The notes beneath the pieces were generated by a model. It searched no databases, was not told where the DNA came from, and saw nothing but the letters and a program-made list of their open reading frames with translations. DNA of 64,000 nucleotides, taken from assembly GCF_001238275.1 (NCBI RefSeq), contig NZ_LGTB01000001.1, forward strand, positions 124,001-188,000, given 5' to 3'. Both the position numbers and the translations under genes were made by a program. This stretch comes from Bradyrhizobium viridifuturi. Its GTDB lineage: Bacteria; Pseudomonadota; Alphaproteobacteria; Rhizobiales; Xanthobacteraceae. Positions 1-9,343 of this stretch are shown piece after piece (the first letter of the stretch is position 1; each line of letters starts with the position of its first letter).

Positions 1-374
1 AATTCGACGCGACCGGTCTTGTGACCTGCGTCGCGACCGATGTCGCGACCGGCGACGTGCTGATGGTCGCGCACATGAACGATGAAGCGCTGCGCAAGAC
101 GATCGCGACCGGCGAGGGCTGGTACTTCAGCCGCTCGCGCAACGCGCTGTGGCGCAAGGGCGAGAGTTCTGGCCAGACCCAGCGCGTGGTCGAGATCCGG
201 ATGGATTGCGATCAGGACGCCGTGTGGATCAAGGTCGAACAGATCGGCGCCGCCTGCCACACCGGACGGCGCTCCTGCTTCTATCGCGCGGTGAAGGGCG
301 AGGGCGGTGCCGTCAGCCTGTCCTTCGTCGATGCCGAGCGCCTGTTCGATCCCGGCGCGGTCTACCGCAAATAG
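1..374 (+). CDS. hisI: Phosphoribosyl-AMP cyclohydrolase, 5' end outside window
   Basis: Cytosolic enzyme of histidine biosynthesis that opens the purine ring of phosphoribosyl-AMP. The frame is open to the left edge ([13 protein letters not shown]), so the true start lies outside the window; the GTG at 21 is probably internal. Family hallmarks are visible: [12 protein letters not shown], the [18 protein letters not shown] block, MDCDQDA (metal-binding aspartates) and [14 protein letters not shown] with its two cysteines. The C-terminus ends normally, and no HisE domain is fused. The next gene is unrelated. Identification rests on several conserved blocks. Confidence 0.95.
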   Translation, partial: FDATGLVTCVATDVATGDVLMVAHMNDEALRKTIATGEGWYFSRSRNALWRKGESSGQTQRVVEIRMDCDQDAVWIKVEQIGAACHTGRRSCFYRAVKGEGGAVSLSFVDAERLFDPGAVYRK

Positions 375-450
375 CGGCGGCCGCGTTGCCCTTCGTGCCG
401 GGGCCTTAACGTGCCGTTAACCATAATTACGGCAGGTTGACAGGACATGG

Positions 451-1491
451 GTGCCGATTGCCGGCACCCCGCAGGGCACCCGATCAATGGCGGTCGACCT
501 CTTCAATGCGACGGCTTCGGCAGGTGTCGATGCTTCGCGCCTGAAGGTCGCCGGCTCGATCAAGCAGGCGGCGGCCACCACCGGTACGAGCTTCGAATAT
601 TTGCTCACCACCGCGAAGATGGAATCCAATTTCAATCCGCGGGCCGGCGCCACGACCTCGTCGGCGCATGGACTCTATCAGTTCATCGACCAGACCTGGC
701 TCGGCACCGTCAAGGAGGCGGGAGGCCAGCTCGGCTACGGTCAGTATGCCGATGCCATCACCAAGAACTCCGACGGCAGCTATTCGGTCAGCGATCCCTC
801 GGCACGCAGCGCGGTCATGAAGCTGCGCGACGATCCCGATGCGGCGTCGTCGATGGCGGCGGCCCTGACGCAGTCCAACAGCTTCAAGCTCACCGGCGCG
901 CTCGGCCGTCGCCCGACCGATGCCGAACTCTATATGGCGCATTTCATGGGCGTCGGCGGCGCCGGCAAGCTGATCTCGAGCGCCGAGGACAGCCCGAGCG
1001 CCAATGCCGCCGCGATGTTTCCGAAGGCGGCGGCCGCCAACCAGTCGATCTTCTACGACAAGTCGGGCAGCGCGCGCAGCGTCAGCCAAGTCTATTCGGT
1101 ATTGACCACGCGCTACGCCGCGGCGGCAAACTCGAAGGACACACGCACTGCCTTTGCTGCAGCGGGCGGCGACACCATGAGCCCTTACGCGATGGCAAGC
1201 GCTGCGCCGACGCAAGCGGTGTCGATGGACACCGCGTCGTATCTTTCGACTTTCCCGAATGCCGGTGCGGCCTCGTCAGCTGGCGCGACCTCGACCGTCG
1301 CATCCGCGCAGCCGGCGCCGGCCTTCCGCTCGCTCTACCAGGGCGGCGATCGTTCGGAGCCGATTTCACCTGCGGTGCAGGAGCTTTGGGGCAATTCCTC
1401 CGCGCTGACCACGTCGGCGACGCCGAAGGTCCGTGCGCCCGGCCGGCTTGATCTGTTCAGCGATCCGAACGGCACCTACAGCAACGGCTAG
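451..1491 (+). CDS. Lytic transglycosylase (SLT-like) domain protein
   Basis: Predicted murein-cleaving or murein-binding protein of 346 aa. Residues about 35-75 contain the goose-lysozyme/SLT-like core with TTAKMESNFNPRAG, where E is the candidate catalytic acid, followed by SSAHGLYQFIDQTWLG. A second part (LGRRPTDAELYMAHFMGVGGAGKLI) is typical of alphaproteobacterial members. The C-terminal 120 residues are low-complexity Ala/Ser-rich. The GTG at 451 has AGGA about 6 bases upstream; an ATG at 487 (MAVDLF) is the alternative start. No clear signal peptide is seen, so the export route is unclear. The gene stands alone. Confidence 0.8.
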   Translation: MPIAGTPQGTRSMAVDLFNATASAGVDASRLKVAGSIKQAAATTGTSFEYLLTTAKMESNFNPRAGATTSSAHGLYQFIDQTWLGTVKEAGGQLGYGQYADAITKNSDGSYSVSDPSARSAVMKLRDDPDAASSMAAALTQSNSFKLTGALGRRPTDAELYMAHFMGVGGAGKLISSAEDSPSANAAAMFPKAAAANQSIFYDKSGSARSVSQVYSVLTTRYAAAANSKDTRTAFAAAGGDTMSPYAMASAAPTQAVSMDTASYLSTFPNAGAASSAGATSTVASAQPAPAFRSLYQGGDRSEPISPAVQELWGNSSALTTSATPKVRAPGRLDLFSDPNGTYSNG

Positions 1492-1653
1492 CGCTGGCCT
1501 GCTGCGCGTGCGAATGCGCGCCGTGCCGATCTTAACGAAACGTCAATAATCCCAAACGTTTATGGTGAACCCTTTGTTAAGCGTCATGGTTTATTTTTCC
1601 TTGTAGTTGGCATCGTAAGTCGATGCCGTTTCGTTGCGTAAGCCGGAAGGACC

Positions 1654-2834
1654 ATGATCGTTCGGCAGTTCATTAGTTGGATTAAGACCGCTCCGGCAGG
1701 CGAGCGAGCAGAGGCGACGCGGGCGTGGCCCGGGCCTGGCTCATTTCAGACCTCACCGAGGACGACCGCATTGCAGCCGAAGGCGCGCTGCTGATGCTGC
1801 TCGATGACCCGTCGCCGCTGGTGCGACAGGCGATGGCCGAGGTGTTCGCACACAGCGCGGAGGCGCCGGCTGCGATCGTGCAGGCGCTGTCGGCCGACCA
1901 GGCAGCGATCGCGCTGCCGGTGCTGGAGCATTCACCGCTCCTGATCGATGCCGATCTCGTCGACATCGTCGCGACCGGCTCCGACGAGATGCAGTGCGCG
2001 ATCGCGCGCCGCGTCAACCTTCCGGCCTCCGTCGCTGCGGCGATCGCCGAGGTCGGCTCGGCCGCGGCCGCGCTCGAGCTGATCGAGAATCCCTATGCCG
2101 GGCTCGCGCCGTTCTCCTGGGACCGCATCGTCGAACGCCATGGCCATCTCGCGGCGATCCGGGAATCGATGCTGGCGCTGGACGACCTGCCGTCGGCGAC
2201 GCGGCTGGCGCTGGTCGCAAAGCTCTCCGACACGCTGGCGCAATTCGTGGTGGCCCGAAACTGGCTCGGCGCCGACCGTGCCGACCGCATCGCCGGCGAG
2301 GCGAAGGAGCGCTCCACGGTGAACATCGCCGCGCGCGCCTTCGGCGACGACATGCAGAATTTGATCACGCATCTGCGCTCCACCGGCCAGCTCACCGCCG
2401 GGCTGATCCTGCGCGCGCTGCTGTCGGGCAACCTCGATCTGTTCGGGGCTGCGCTCGCCGAATTGTCCGGATTGCCCTATGGCCGCGTCTCCGCGCTGCT
2501 GAACGACCGCGGCGGCAACGGCCTGCAGGCGCTGCTGCGGCGCGCCGGCCTGCCGGATTCGACCTATGCGGCGTTCCGCGTCGCGCTCGAGGCGAGCCAC
2601 GAGGTCGGCTATGTCGACAGCGGCGACGGCGCGGCGCGGCTGCACCGCCGCATGGTCGAGCGCGTGCTGACGCATTGCGAGACCGATCATTCGGCGGCCG
2701 AGCCGCTCTTGATCCTGCTGCGCCGCTTTGCGACCGAATCGGCCCGCGAGGATGCCCGCATGTTTTGCGAGGAGCTCGCCGCCGAGGACGCGATCGCAGT
2801 GCTGCCCTACGACGACGATCTCATCGCGGCCTGA
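1654..2834 (+). CDS. DUF2336 domain protein, interrupted by an apparent one-base deletion
   Basis: Conserved alphaproteobacterial protein of unknown biochemical role, with HEAT-like helical repeats. The long open frame begins at a GTG at 1725, but the normal N-terminus is encoded just upstream in another frame: ATG 1654 gives MIVRQFISWIKTAPAGERAE. Adding one base after 1725 (GCG-CTG-GCC) joins it as ATRALARAWLISDL. DDPSPLVRQAMAEVFA near residue 50 is the family signature. With the correction the product is about 393 aa. The break is more likely a sequencing error than a pseudogene, because the remaining 370 codons are intact. Confidence 0.8.
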
Positions 2835-2894
2835 CGGCCGCGCTTCCTCCGATTGACGATGATTGAAGCCGCGGCCTTGAGCCGCGGCGCGCCG

Positions 2895-3473
2895 CTATTC
2901 GCCGGGCACGATGCTCGGCGCGAGGATGGCCTCGAGATGCTCGGGGCGGTCGCGGTTGGCATGGGTCAGGAATTCATCGGCGATGCCGCGCAGCTGCTTG
3001 CTCAGAACGCCGGCGACGACCGCGGTGTCGAGCTTGGTGCGGTTGCGCACGATCGCCTGCACGGCGTTGATGTGGTGTGCAATCAGCTGGGCGGGTACCG
3101 CGGCGAGATCCGGCGCGTGCTCGATGATGCGGCACAGGCTTTCGGCGGCGGCGGCCGCCGACGGATAGCCGAAGGTTGCGGCATCGCCCTTGATATCGTG
3201 CGCAGCGCGGAACAGCTCCTCGCGGGTCTTGTCGTTGAAGCCCTCGCGCAGCACGGTCGCATGCGCCGCGGAGAGGCGGTCGGCCTCGATCGTCATCCAT
3301 TCCTTGAACTCGCCCGACAGCCCGGCGAGCGCCTTTTCGGCGCGGCCGACCGGATCGTCGAGGTCGCTCTCGGGGACCCGCAGCAGCATCTTGCGCAGCG
3401 GATTCGGTTGCGTGATGACGTGGTGGGTGCCGAAGCTCTTGACCTCGATCGTCCCGGGTTTGTCTTTCGCCAT
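2895..3473 (-). CDS. Hpt (histidine phosphotransfer) domain protein
   Basis: Cytosolic phosphorelay protein of 192 aa. The signature FRAAHDIKGDAATFGYPSAA has the phospho-acceptor histidine at residue 92, followed by a helical bundle (AESLCRIIEHAP). No kinase or receiver domain is fused. It lies 9 bp downstream of the receiver-domain gene on the same strand, so the two are almost certainly co-transcribed and probably exchange phosphoryl groups. The long open frame on the opposite strand (2853-5054) is a GC-rich shadow. Hybrid kinase partners are not in the window. Confidence 0.88.
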   Translation of the reverse strand: MAKDKPGTIEVKSFGTHHVITQPNPLRKMLLRVPESDLDDPVGRAEKALAGLSGEFKEWMTIEADRLSAAHATVLREGFNDKTREELFRAAHDIKGDAATFGYPSAAAAAESLCRIIEHAPDLAAVPAQLIAHHINAVQAIVRNRTKLDTAVVAGVLSKQLRGIADEFLTHANRDRPEHLEAILAPSIVPGE

Positions 3474-3482
3474 GGCGATGTC

Positions 3483-4028
3483 CTAAATGGTCGAGCGCGC
3501 CTTCTCGAGCAGCGACGGCTGTTGCAGCACCTCGACCTCGCCGCTGCCGCGGCGTTCGGGGCCGATATAGGTGTTGGTGGTGTTGCGGCGGCGGTCGGGG
3601 CCGAAATAGGTCTTGGTCTTGATGAACGGACGCGGGTTGGCAACCACGTTCATGATGCGCTGGTACAGCCCCTTGGCCGAGATTGGCTTGGCCAGGAATT
3701 CGGTGACCCCGGCATCGCGCGCCACCGTGACGCGGCGCTTCTCGGAATGCCCGGTCAGCATGATGATCGGCGCGTAGGGATTGCCCTTGGATTCCGGCTG
3801 CCGGATCATCTGCGCGAGCTCGAGCCCGTCGAAGATCGGCATCGACCAGTCGGTGATGACGATGTCGGGCACGTAGTGCGTATACATCTCGAGCGCGGTG
3901 GCGCCGTCCTCGGCCTCATACACCTCGCGCGCGCCGAACGAATGCAGCAGCGTCCGCAGGATGCGGCGCATGTGCGGATTGTCGTCGCAAATCAAAAATC
4001 GCAGCTTGTTGAAATCGATGCGATACAT
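3483..4028 (-). CDS. Single-domain response regulator with GPDRRR tail
   Basis: Receiver protein of 181 aa. The CheY-like fold shows the acidic pair D15/D16, the phospho-acceptor D60 (VITDWSMP), T92 (MLTGH) and K114 (AKPIS). After the receiver domain come two copies of a basic motif, YFGPDRRR and YIGPERRG, seen in alphaproteobacterial single-domain regulators, and no DNA-binding output domain. The start at MYRIDFNKLRF is preferred over an in-frame codon 21 bases upstream because homologous receivers begin there. It probably works with the adjacent Hpt protein. Confidence 0.88.
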   Translation of the reverse strand: MYRIDFNKLRFLICDDNPHMRRILRTLLHSFGAREVYEAEDGATALEMYTHYVPDIVITDWSMPIFDGLELAQMIRQPESKGNPYAPIIMLTGHSEKRRVTVARDAGVTEFLAKPISAKGLYQRIMNVVANPRPFIKTKTYFGPDRRRNTTNTYIGPERRGSGEVEVLQQPSLLEKARSTI

Positions 4029-4136
4029 GGTCCGGTCCCGAACGGGCATACCGGGCCAAATGCGGTATTACCCGACGTTAACCATATCCCGCCCGGGGTT
4101 AATGATTGGTTGCCGGGCAGGGACAGGCGCGGGCCG

Positions 4137-4916
4137 TCAGTAGCCGAACTGCTCGCGCAGGATGCGCTCCTCCAGCGAGTGGCCGGGGTCGAACAGCATC
4201 CGCATCGCAATGGTCTTGTCGGAGAGCACCTCGACGCGGCGGACGTCGCGGACCTCGTCATGGTCGGCCACTGCGGCGACCGGGCGCTTCTCGCCCTCGA
4301 TCACCTCGATCACCACGAAGGCGGAATTCGGCAGCAGCGCGCCGCGCCAGCGCCGCGGCCGGAACGCGCTGATCGGGGTCAGCGCCAGCAGCGCGGCGTT
4401 GATCGGCAGGATCGGACCCTGGGCCGAGAGGTTGTAGGCGGTCGATCCGGCCGGCGTCGCCACCAGGATGCCGTCGGCCATCAGCTCGGGCATCCGCTCA
4501 TGCTCGTCGATCAGGATGCGCAGCTTGGCGACCTGATAGGTCTGCCGGAACAGGGCAACCTCGTTGATGGCGTGATGCAGATGCACGGCGCCGTGGATGT
4601 CGGTCGCGCGCATCAGGAGCGGATTGATCAGCGATTCCCGCGACGCCGCAAGCCGCGTGCGCAGATCGTGCGTCGAGTATTCATTCATCAGGAAGCCGAC
4701 GGTGCCGCGATGCATGCCGTAGATCGGCTTGCCGCTGCGCATGTTGGCGTGCAGCGTCTGCAGCATCAATCCGTCGCCGCCGAGCGCAACCACGACGTCG
4801 GCATCGGCGGGGGGATGGTTGCCGTACATCGCGGTCAACTGCTCGAGCGCCGTCTGCGCTTCCGCACTCGCGCTGGCGACGAAGGCGATCTTGTCATACC
4901 GCTTGGAGCTGGCCAT
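4137..4916 (-). CDS. nadK: NAD kinase
   Basis: Phosphorylates NAD(+) to NADP(+) in the cytosol; 259 aa, the size usual in alphaproteobacteria. The GGDG nucleotide-phosphate motif is at residues 46-49 ([12 protein letters not shown]), the NE pair at 118-119, and the second family motif [17 protein letters not shown] at 153-169. It is transcribed in the same direction as the receiver/Hpt pair but separated by about 110 bp, so a separate transcript is likely. Nothing unusual. Confidence 0.95.
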   Translation of the reverse strand: MASSKRYDKIAFVASASAEAQTALEQLTAMYGNHPPADADVVVALGGDGLMLQTLHANMRSGKPIYGMHRGTVGFLMNEYSTHDLRTRLAASRESLINPLLMRATDIHGAVHLHHAINEVALFRQTYQVAKLRILIDEHERMPELMADGILVATPAGSTAYNLSAQGPILPINAALLALTPISAFRPRRWRGALLPNSAFVVIEVIEGEKRPVAAVADHDEVRDVRRVEVLSDKTIAMRMLFDPGHSLEERILREQFGY

Positions 4917-5078
4917 CGCTCACGAACTCGTTTGGCACGGAATACGCCGCGCTCGTCTATACATCCCGGGCGGCCTTGTCGAGATGGTCCGGGAACGGAC
5001 CCAACGCCAAACCGGTGCCGGCAGGCTATCGTAGTTTATGGCGCGAATGCGTAAACGTCGGCCCAGGGAGTGAACGGC

Positions 5079-6656
5079 ATGGCTAACAGTTTTGCGACAC
5101 GGCTCGCGGCAGCGCTGCTGGTGGCCTGCTTTGCAACCGCGGCGCGGGCCGAGGACGAGGCCCCGCAGCCATCGCCGTCGCCGAGCGCGCAAGCCCCAGG
5201 CGGTCAGAACCCAAGCGGCCAGAAGGGCCGGGGAGGCCGCGGCGAGACCGGCTCCGGCGCCAATGCGTCGACCACCGAGCAGCACCGCCTGCCGCCGGAT
5301 TCCACCACAAAGCAATCGGTCGCGCTGCCGGGCCGCACGCTGAGCTTCAGCGCGACCGCGGGCTCGATCCGCGTGTTCGACGACAAGGGCGAGGCGCTTG
5401 CCGACCTCGCCTACACCTCCTACCAGCTCGACGGTGCCGAGAAGGCGAACCGTCCGGTGACGTTCCTGTTCAACGGCGGGCCGGGCTCGGCGTCGGCCTG
5501 GCTGCAACTCGGCAATGTCGGGCCGTGGCGGCTGCCGTTCGACGGCGACGGCGCGGTGTCCTCGGCCTCGCCCGAATTGCAGCCCAATGCCGATACCTGG
5601 CTCGATTTCACCGATCTCGTCTTCATCGATCCGGTCGGCACCGGCTACAGCCGCTTCGTCACCACATCGGAGGAGGCGCGCAAGCGCTTCTTCACCGTCG
5701 ACGGCGACGCCAATTCAGTCGCGCTGGTGATCCGCCGCTGGCTGGAGAAATACGACCGGCTGACCTCGCCGAAATATGTCGCCGGCGAAAGCTATGGCGG
5801 CATCCGCGGGCCGAAGGTGGTGCGCAATCTGCAAATGCAGCAGGGCGTCGGCGTGCGCGGCCTGATCCTGATCTCGCCGGTGCTCGATTTCCGCGACTAT
5901 ACCGGCTCCAGCATCCTGCAATATGTCGCGAGCCTGCCGACCATGACGGCGGTGGCGCGGCAGGCGAAGGGGCCGGTGACGCGCGAGGATCTCGCCGACG
6001 TCGAACGCTACGCGCGGGGCGATTTCCTGCTCGATCTCGTGAAGGGGCAGGCGGACACCGAGGCCACCACGCGCCTTGCCGACAAGGTAGCCAGCCTGAC
6101 CGGCATCGATCAGGCGGTGAGCCGCAGGCTCGCCGGCCGTTTCGACATCGGCGAATTCCGCCGCGAGTTCGATCGCAAGAACGGCAAGGTGACCGGCCGC
6201 TACGACGCGTCGGTCGAAGGCTTCGATCCCTATCCGGACTCCAGCTACTTCCGCTTCAACGATCCCTCAGGCGATCCCCTGATGGCGCCGCTGACCAGTG
6301 CCGCCGTCGATCTCACCACGCGCAAACTGAACTGGCGGCCGGGCGGCTCCTATCATCTGCTCAGCGAAACCGTGAACAAGGCCTGGGAGTTCGGTCACGG
6401 CATCAATCCGGCGGAGTCGGTGACGCAGCTGCGCCAGATGCTGGCGCTCGATCCCAAGCTAAAGCTCCTGATCGGCCACGGCCTGTTCGATCTCGCAACG
6501 CCATACTTCGCGTCCAAGATCATCCTCGACCAGCTGCCGGCCTTCGCGGGTCCTGCTCGCACCAAGCTTGCGGTCTATCCGGGCGGCCACATGTTCTACT
6601 CCCGCGACAGCTCGCGCCAGGCGTTCCGCAAGGAGGTCGAGGCGCTGGTGAAGTGA
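5079..6656 (+). CDS. Exported S10-family serine carboxypeptidase-like protein
   Basis: Predicted secreted or periplasmic peptidase of 525 aa. The signal peptide is MANSFATRLAAALLVACFA...ARA, followed by a Pro/Ser/Gly-rich linker to about residue 70. Family S10 landmarks: FLFNGGPGSASAWLQLGNVGP (oxyanion region), GESYGGIRGPK with the nucleophile Ser, IGHGLFDLATPY with the catalytic Asp, and PGGHMFYSRD with the catalytic His. The ATG at 5079 has GGGAG 8-9 bases upstream, so I prefer it to the GTG at 5070. The gene is divergent from nadK. The substrate is unknown. Confidence 0.9.
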   Translation: MANSFATRLAAALLVACFATAARAEDEAPQPSPSPSAQAPGGQNPSGQKGRGGRGETGSGANASTTEQHRLPPDSTTKQSVALPGRTLSFSATAGSIRVFDDKGEALADLAYTSYQLDGAEKANRPVTFLFNGGPGSASAWLQLGNVGPWRLPFDGDGAVSSASPELQPNADTWLDFTDLVFIDPVGTGYSRFVTTSEEARKRFFTVDGDANSVALVIRRWLEKYDRLTSPKYVAGESYGGIRGPKVVRNLQMQQGVGVRGLILISPVLDFRDYTGSSILQYVASLPTMTAVARQAKGPVTREDLADVERYARGDFLLDLVKGQADTEATTRLADKVASLTGIDQAVSRRLAGRFDIGEFRREFDRKNGKVTGRYDASVEGFDPYPDSSYFRFNDPSGDPLMAPLTSAAVDLTTRKLNWRPGGSYHLLSETVNKAWEFGHGINPAESVTQLRQMLALDPKLKLLIGHGLFDLATPYFASKIILDQLPAFAGPARTKLAVYPGGHMFYSRDSSRQAFRKEVEALVK

Positions 6657-6700
6657 GGGGATGGGTGGCGTGGATTGCGTCGCGTGCCGCAAATGTTGTT

Positions 6701-6822
6701 GTCATCCTGGCGAAAGCCAGGACCCATAACCACCGAATTTGATTGTGAACGAAATCGTAGCCCCAGCGCCGCACCGCAATTGCCATTTGGGGTAATGGGT
6801 CCTGGCTTTCGCCAGGACGACG
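6701..6822. repeat. Intergenic palindromic element (long inverted repeat, copy 1)
   Basis: Two arms of about 27 bp, at 6701-6727 and 6795-6821, are reverse complements with one mismatch. Each arm also carries a short internal hairpin (CCTGGCGAAAGCCAGG). The spacer is about 67 bp. No ORF is encoded. This is a REP/MITE-like unit lying just downstream of the S10 gene. Confidence 0.8.
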
Positions 6823-6854
6823 ATGGATGGTTCTGGGTAAGACTCCCTCCACGC

Positions 6855-6975
6855 GTCTCCCTGCGAACGCAGGGACCCATACTCCACGGCTTGTGCTGTG
6901 AATGAGACTCGTCGTTCCGACGTCGCTTAACAATGATCACCTGTGGTTATGGGTCCCTGCGTTCGCAGGGACGAC
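6855..6975. repeat. Intergenic palindromic element (copy 2)
   Basis: The arms at 6855-6880 and 6949-6975 contain CCCTGCGAACGCAGGG and its complement and form a long dyad. The interior (AATGAGACTCGTCGTTCC...CAATGATCACCTGTGGTTATGGG) is nearly the same as in the copy at 8559-8682, so these two are members of one family and flank the M20 peptidase gene. Confidence 0.8.
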
Positions 6976-6993
6976 ACCGCAGATGTGGCAGCT

Positions 6994-8442
6994 TCAACCC
7001 TCGCGCCGGAATTGGCCGAGCTCATGCAGCAGGGCTGCCCCCGTCCGCAGGCCGCTATGGAAGCAGTCGAGCGTCATGTTCTCGTTCGGCGCGTGGTTGG
7101 CTTCGTCCGGGTTGGCGTAGGGTGTGACGAAGGCGGGGATGCCCAGAATCTTGGTGAACACGTAGCCCGGCAGGCTGCCGAAGCCGGCGGGTATCAGCAG
7201 CGGCTCCTCGCCATGGGCGGCGACGAAGGCGCGGCGCAGCGGCGCGGTGTAGGGTGAGGCGATCGGCGTCTTCGACGGCTGCATTCCCATCTCCTCAGCG
7301 ACGAACTCGACCTCGGGCGCGTGTTTGGCCACATGAGCCCGGACCTTGCGCAGGATGTCCTCGGAATCCTGCGCTTCGACGAGACGGATGTCGCATTTCA
7401 CAAACGCCTCGTTCGGCAGCACTGTCTTGTGGCCGGGGCCGCCATAGCCGCCGTGGAAACCGTTGATGGTCAGCGTCGGCTGGAAGCACAGGCGGTCGTA
7501 GAAGGGCCGGTCGGCCGGCGCGTCGAGGCGCTTCAGCGCAAGGCTCGTCTTGATGGCCTCGATATCGAGCGGCAGGCGCTCGATCGCCGCCAGCTCCTCG
7601 GGCGCCGGCGGCTCGACAGCATCATGCAGCCCGTCGATGGTGATCTCCCCGGCCGCGTTCTTCATGGTGCCGAGCAGATGGACCAGCGTCCAGATCGGGT
7701 TCGGCACGACACCGCCGAAATTGCCGGAATGGACGTCGCGGTTGGCATGGCGGCAGCGCAGCTCGAACGAGACGACGCCGCGCGAGCCGAACTTGATCGT
7801 CGGCGCGCCGCTGGCATGGCGCGGGCCGTCGGCGGTGACGGCCAGATCGGCCTTCAGCAGGTGCGCGTTGCTGCGCACGAAGCCGGAGATATGCGGGCTG
7901 CCGATCTCCTCCTCGCCTTCCAGCAGCAGGATGACGTTGCAGGGCAATTCGCCGTGTACCTTGAGGTGGGATTCGATCGCCAGGATCTGGGCGAAGTGCT
8001 GGCCCTTGTTGTCGCCGACGCCGCGCGCATAAAGCCTGCCGTCGCGGACCGTCGGCTCGAAGGGCGGCGAGATCCACTTCTCGATCGGGTCCGCCGGCTG
8101 CACGTCGTAGTGTCCGTAGAGCAGCACGGTCGGCTTGCCAGGTGCCTTCTCCCAGCGCGCCACCACCATCGGATGCCCCTTCGTGGGCACGAGGCCGGCT
8201 TCGAGGCCGATCTCCGTGAGCATCTCGACGAGCAGGGCGCCGACCTCGGCGATGCCGATGTTCTCGGCGCTGATGCTCGGATGGCGCAGATAGGCGATCA
8301 AGCGTTGTAGGAAGCTGTCGCGGTTGGCGTCGATATGCGTGAAGACAGCGGCCAATGCGTCGGAGGAAGCCATCATGTGCACCTGACGATAGGGCGGGCG
8401 CTGACCGGGAGACGTCTGCGCGATGGGTGTCGGATCGTGCAA
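6994..8442 (-). CDS. M20-family dipeptidase / metallo-carboxypeptidase
   Basis: Zinc-dependent cytosolic peptidase of up to 482 aa. M20 hallmarks: LLYGHYDVQPADP (first metal ligands), ARGVGDNKGQH (bridging Asp), LLLEGEEEIGSPH (catalytic Glu and ligand), the dimerisation-domain block RDVHSGNFGGVVPNP, and the C-terminal EANHAPNE ligand region. The TTG at 8442 has a strong AAGGAG 9 bases upstream; an alternative start at ATG 8376 (MMASSDAL) has a weaker AGGTG. The gene is flanked by two copies of one palindromic repeat. The exact substrate cannot be told from sequence. Confidence 0.92.
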   Translation of the reverse strand: MHDPTPIAQTSPGQRPPYRQVHMMASSDALAAVFTHIDANRDSFLQRLIAYLRHPSISAENIGIAEVGALLVEMLTEIGLEAGLVPTKGHPMVVARWEKAPGKPTVLLYGHYDVQPADPIEKWISPPFEPTVRDGRLYARGVGDNKGQHFAQILAIESHLKVHGELPCNVILLLEGEEEIGSPHISGFVRSNAHLLKADLAVTADGPRHASGAPTIKFGSRGVVSFELRCRHANRDVHSGNFGGVVPNPIWTLVHLLGTMKNAAGEITIDGLHDAVEPPAPEELAAIERLPLDIEAIKTSLALKRLDAPADRPFYDRLCFQPTLTINGFHGGYGGPGHKTVLPNEAFVKCDIRLVEAQDSEDILRKVRAHVAKHAPEVEFVAEEMGMQPSKTPIASPYTAPLRRAFVAAHGEEPLLIPAGFGSLPGYVFTKILGIPAFVTPYANPDEANHAPNENMTLDCFHSGLRTGAALLHELGQFRREG

Positions 8443-8558
8443 GCGCTTTAGCTCCTTGCAACGCGATTATCAACGCGTCGTTCCGCTAGGAGGTCCAGGC
8501 GCCGGTGAGATGAGGGGATTGCGAATTGGGTTGGGCAGAGTGCGCCGCGCCCACGGCT

Positions 8559-8682
8559 GTCGTCCCTGCGAAAGCAGGGACCCATACTCCGCGGCGGATA
8601 TCGTGGACGGGACTCGTCGTTCCAGCGTCGCTCAACAATGATCGCCTGTGTGGTTATGGGTCCCTGCTTTCGCAGGGACGAC
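8559..8682. repeat. Intergenic palindromic element (copy 3)
   Basis: Perfect inverted arms at 8559-8585 and 8656-8682 (27 bp), each containing CCCTGCGAAAGCAGGG or its complement. The interior is homologous to the copy at 6855-6975. It is located between the divergent M20 peptidase gene and the first metal-resistance gene. Confidence 0.85.
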
Positions 8683-8782
8683 ACGGAGTGTGTTAAGAAA
8701 TCTGTGGGTCAAACGTTGCCACTGGCGCGATCGTGAAGTCGCACGGATTTGCAGGTTCCGCTGATCCGTGCGACAAGCGGGC

Positions 8783-9241
8783 ATGCATCTGAGGCGGCTT
8801 GCCAATCTCTGGATTCTGCTGCTTGTCGCGGCCGGGCTGTTGCTCGCGCCCGTGGCGACGGCGTTTGCCCGGATGATGCCCGATGCATCGGCCGCCACGA
8901 TGCAGGCGATGCCTGACCATCAGGCCATGGGCATGGCGATGTCTCACCACGCCATGTCCGATCAGGCTATGTCCGATCAGGCCATGCCAGACGAAGCCAT
9001 GTCAGGGCAGGCGATGGCTGACAACATGCCCTGCTGTCCGGACCAGACCAAGAGCAAGGGCTGCGACGATTGTCCGTTCCTTGCGCTGTGCATGCTGAGC
9101 GTCTCGCTGGCGGCGCCTGCCGGCGCAGCGTCGCTGGTCAAGCGCGATCCACTGCCGAGCCGGATCGCCGCCCGCGACGACCGTCTGCTTGATGGACTTG
9201 CCGCCAAGCCTCCGGATCATCCGCCTCGAACCAACGTCTGA
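8783..9241 (+). CDS. Met-rich exported or membrane-anchored small protein, probable copper binder
   Basis: About 152 aa. An N-terminal hydrophobic segment (LWILLLVAAGLLLAPVATAFA) acts as signal or anchor. It is followed by a Met/His tract with repeated DQAM units (MSDQAMSDQAMPDEAMSGQAM) and then a Cys cluster CCPDQTKSKGCDDCPFLALC. Met-rich and Cys motifs of this kind bind Cu(I). The gene opens the block leading to YtkA-like, CusB and CusA proteins, which supports a metal-handling role. A GTG at 8768 is an alternative start. No named family is recognised; function is inferred from composition and neighbours. Confidence 0.7.
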   Translation: MHLRRLANLWILLLVAAGLLLAPVATAFARMMPDASAATMQAMPDHQAMGMAMSHHAMSDQAMSDQAMPDEAMSGQAMADNMPCCPDQTKSKGCDDCPFLALCMLSVSLAAPAGAASLVKRDPLPSRIAARDDRLLDGLAAKPPDHPPRTNV

Positions 9242-9343
9242 CGGGCGCTTGAAGCGCCTGATCGCTGACGCGTGCGCCTGACGGCGCGCGTGCCTTCGCA
9301 TGCCGCTCACGCGGTCCATCAGACGTATCGAGGATTACCACCA

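Noticed and set aside
2853..5054. 733-codon open frame on the plus strand
   Set aside because: It lies antisense to Hpt, receiver and nadK genes, all of which have clear family motifs. The composition (Arg/His/Gln/Asp-rich) is that of a GC-rich shadow frame.
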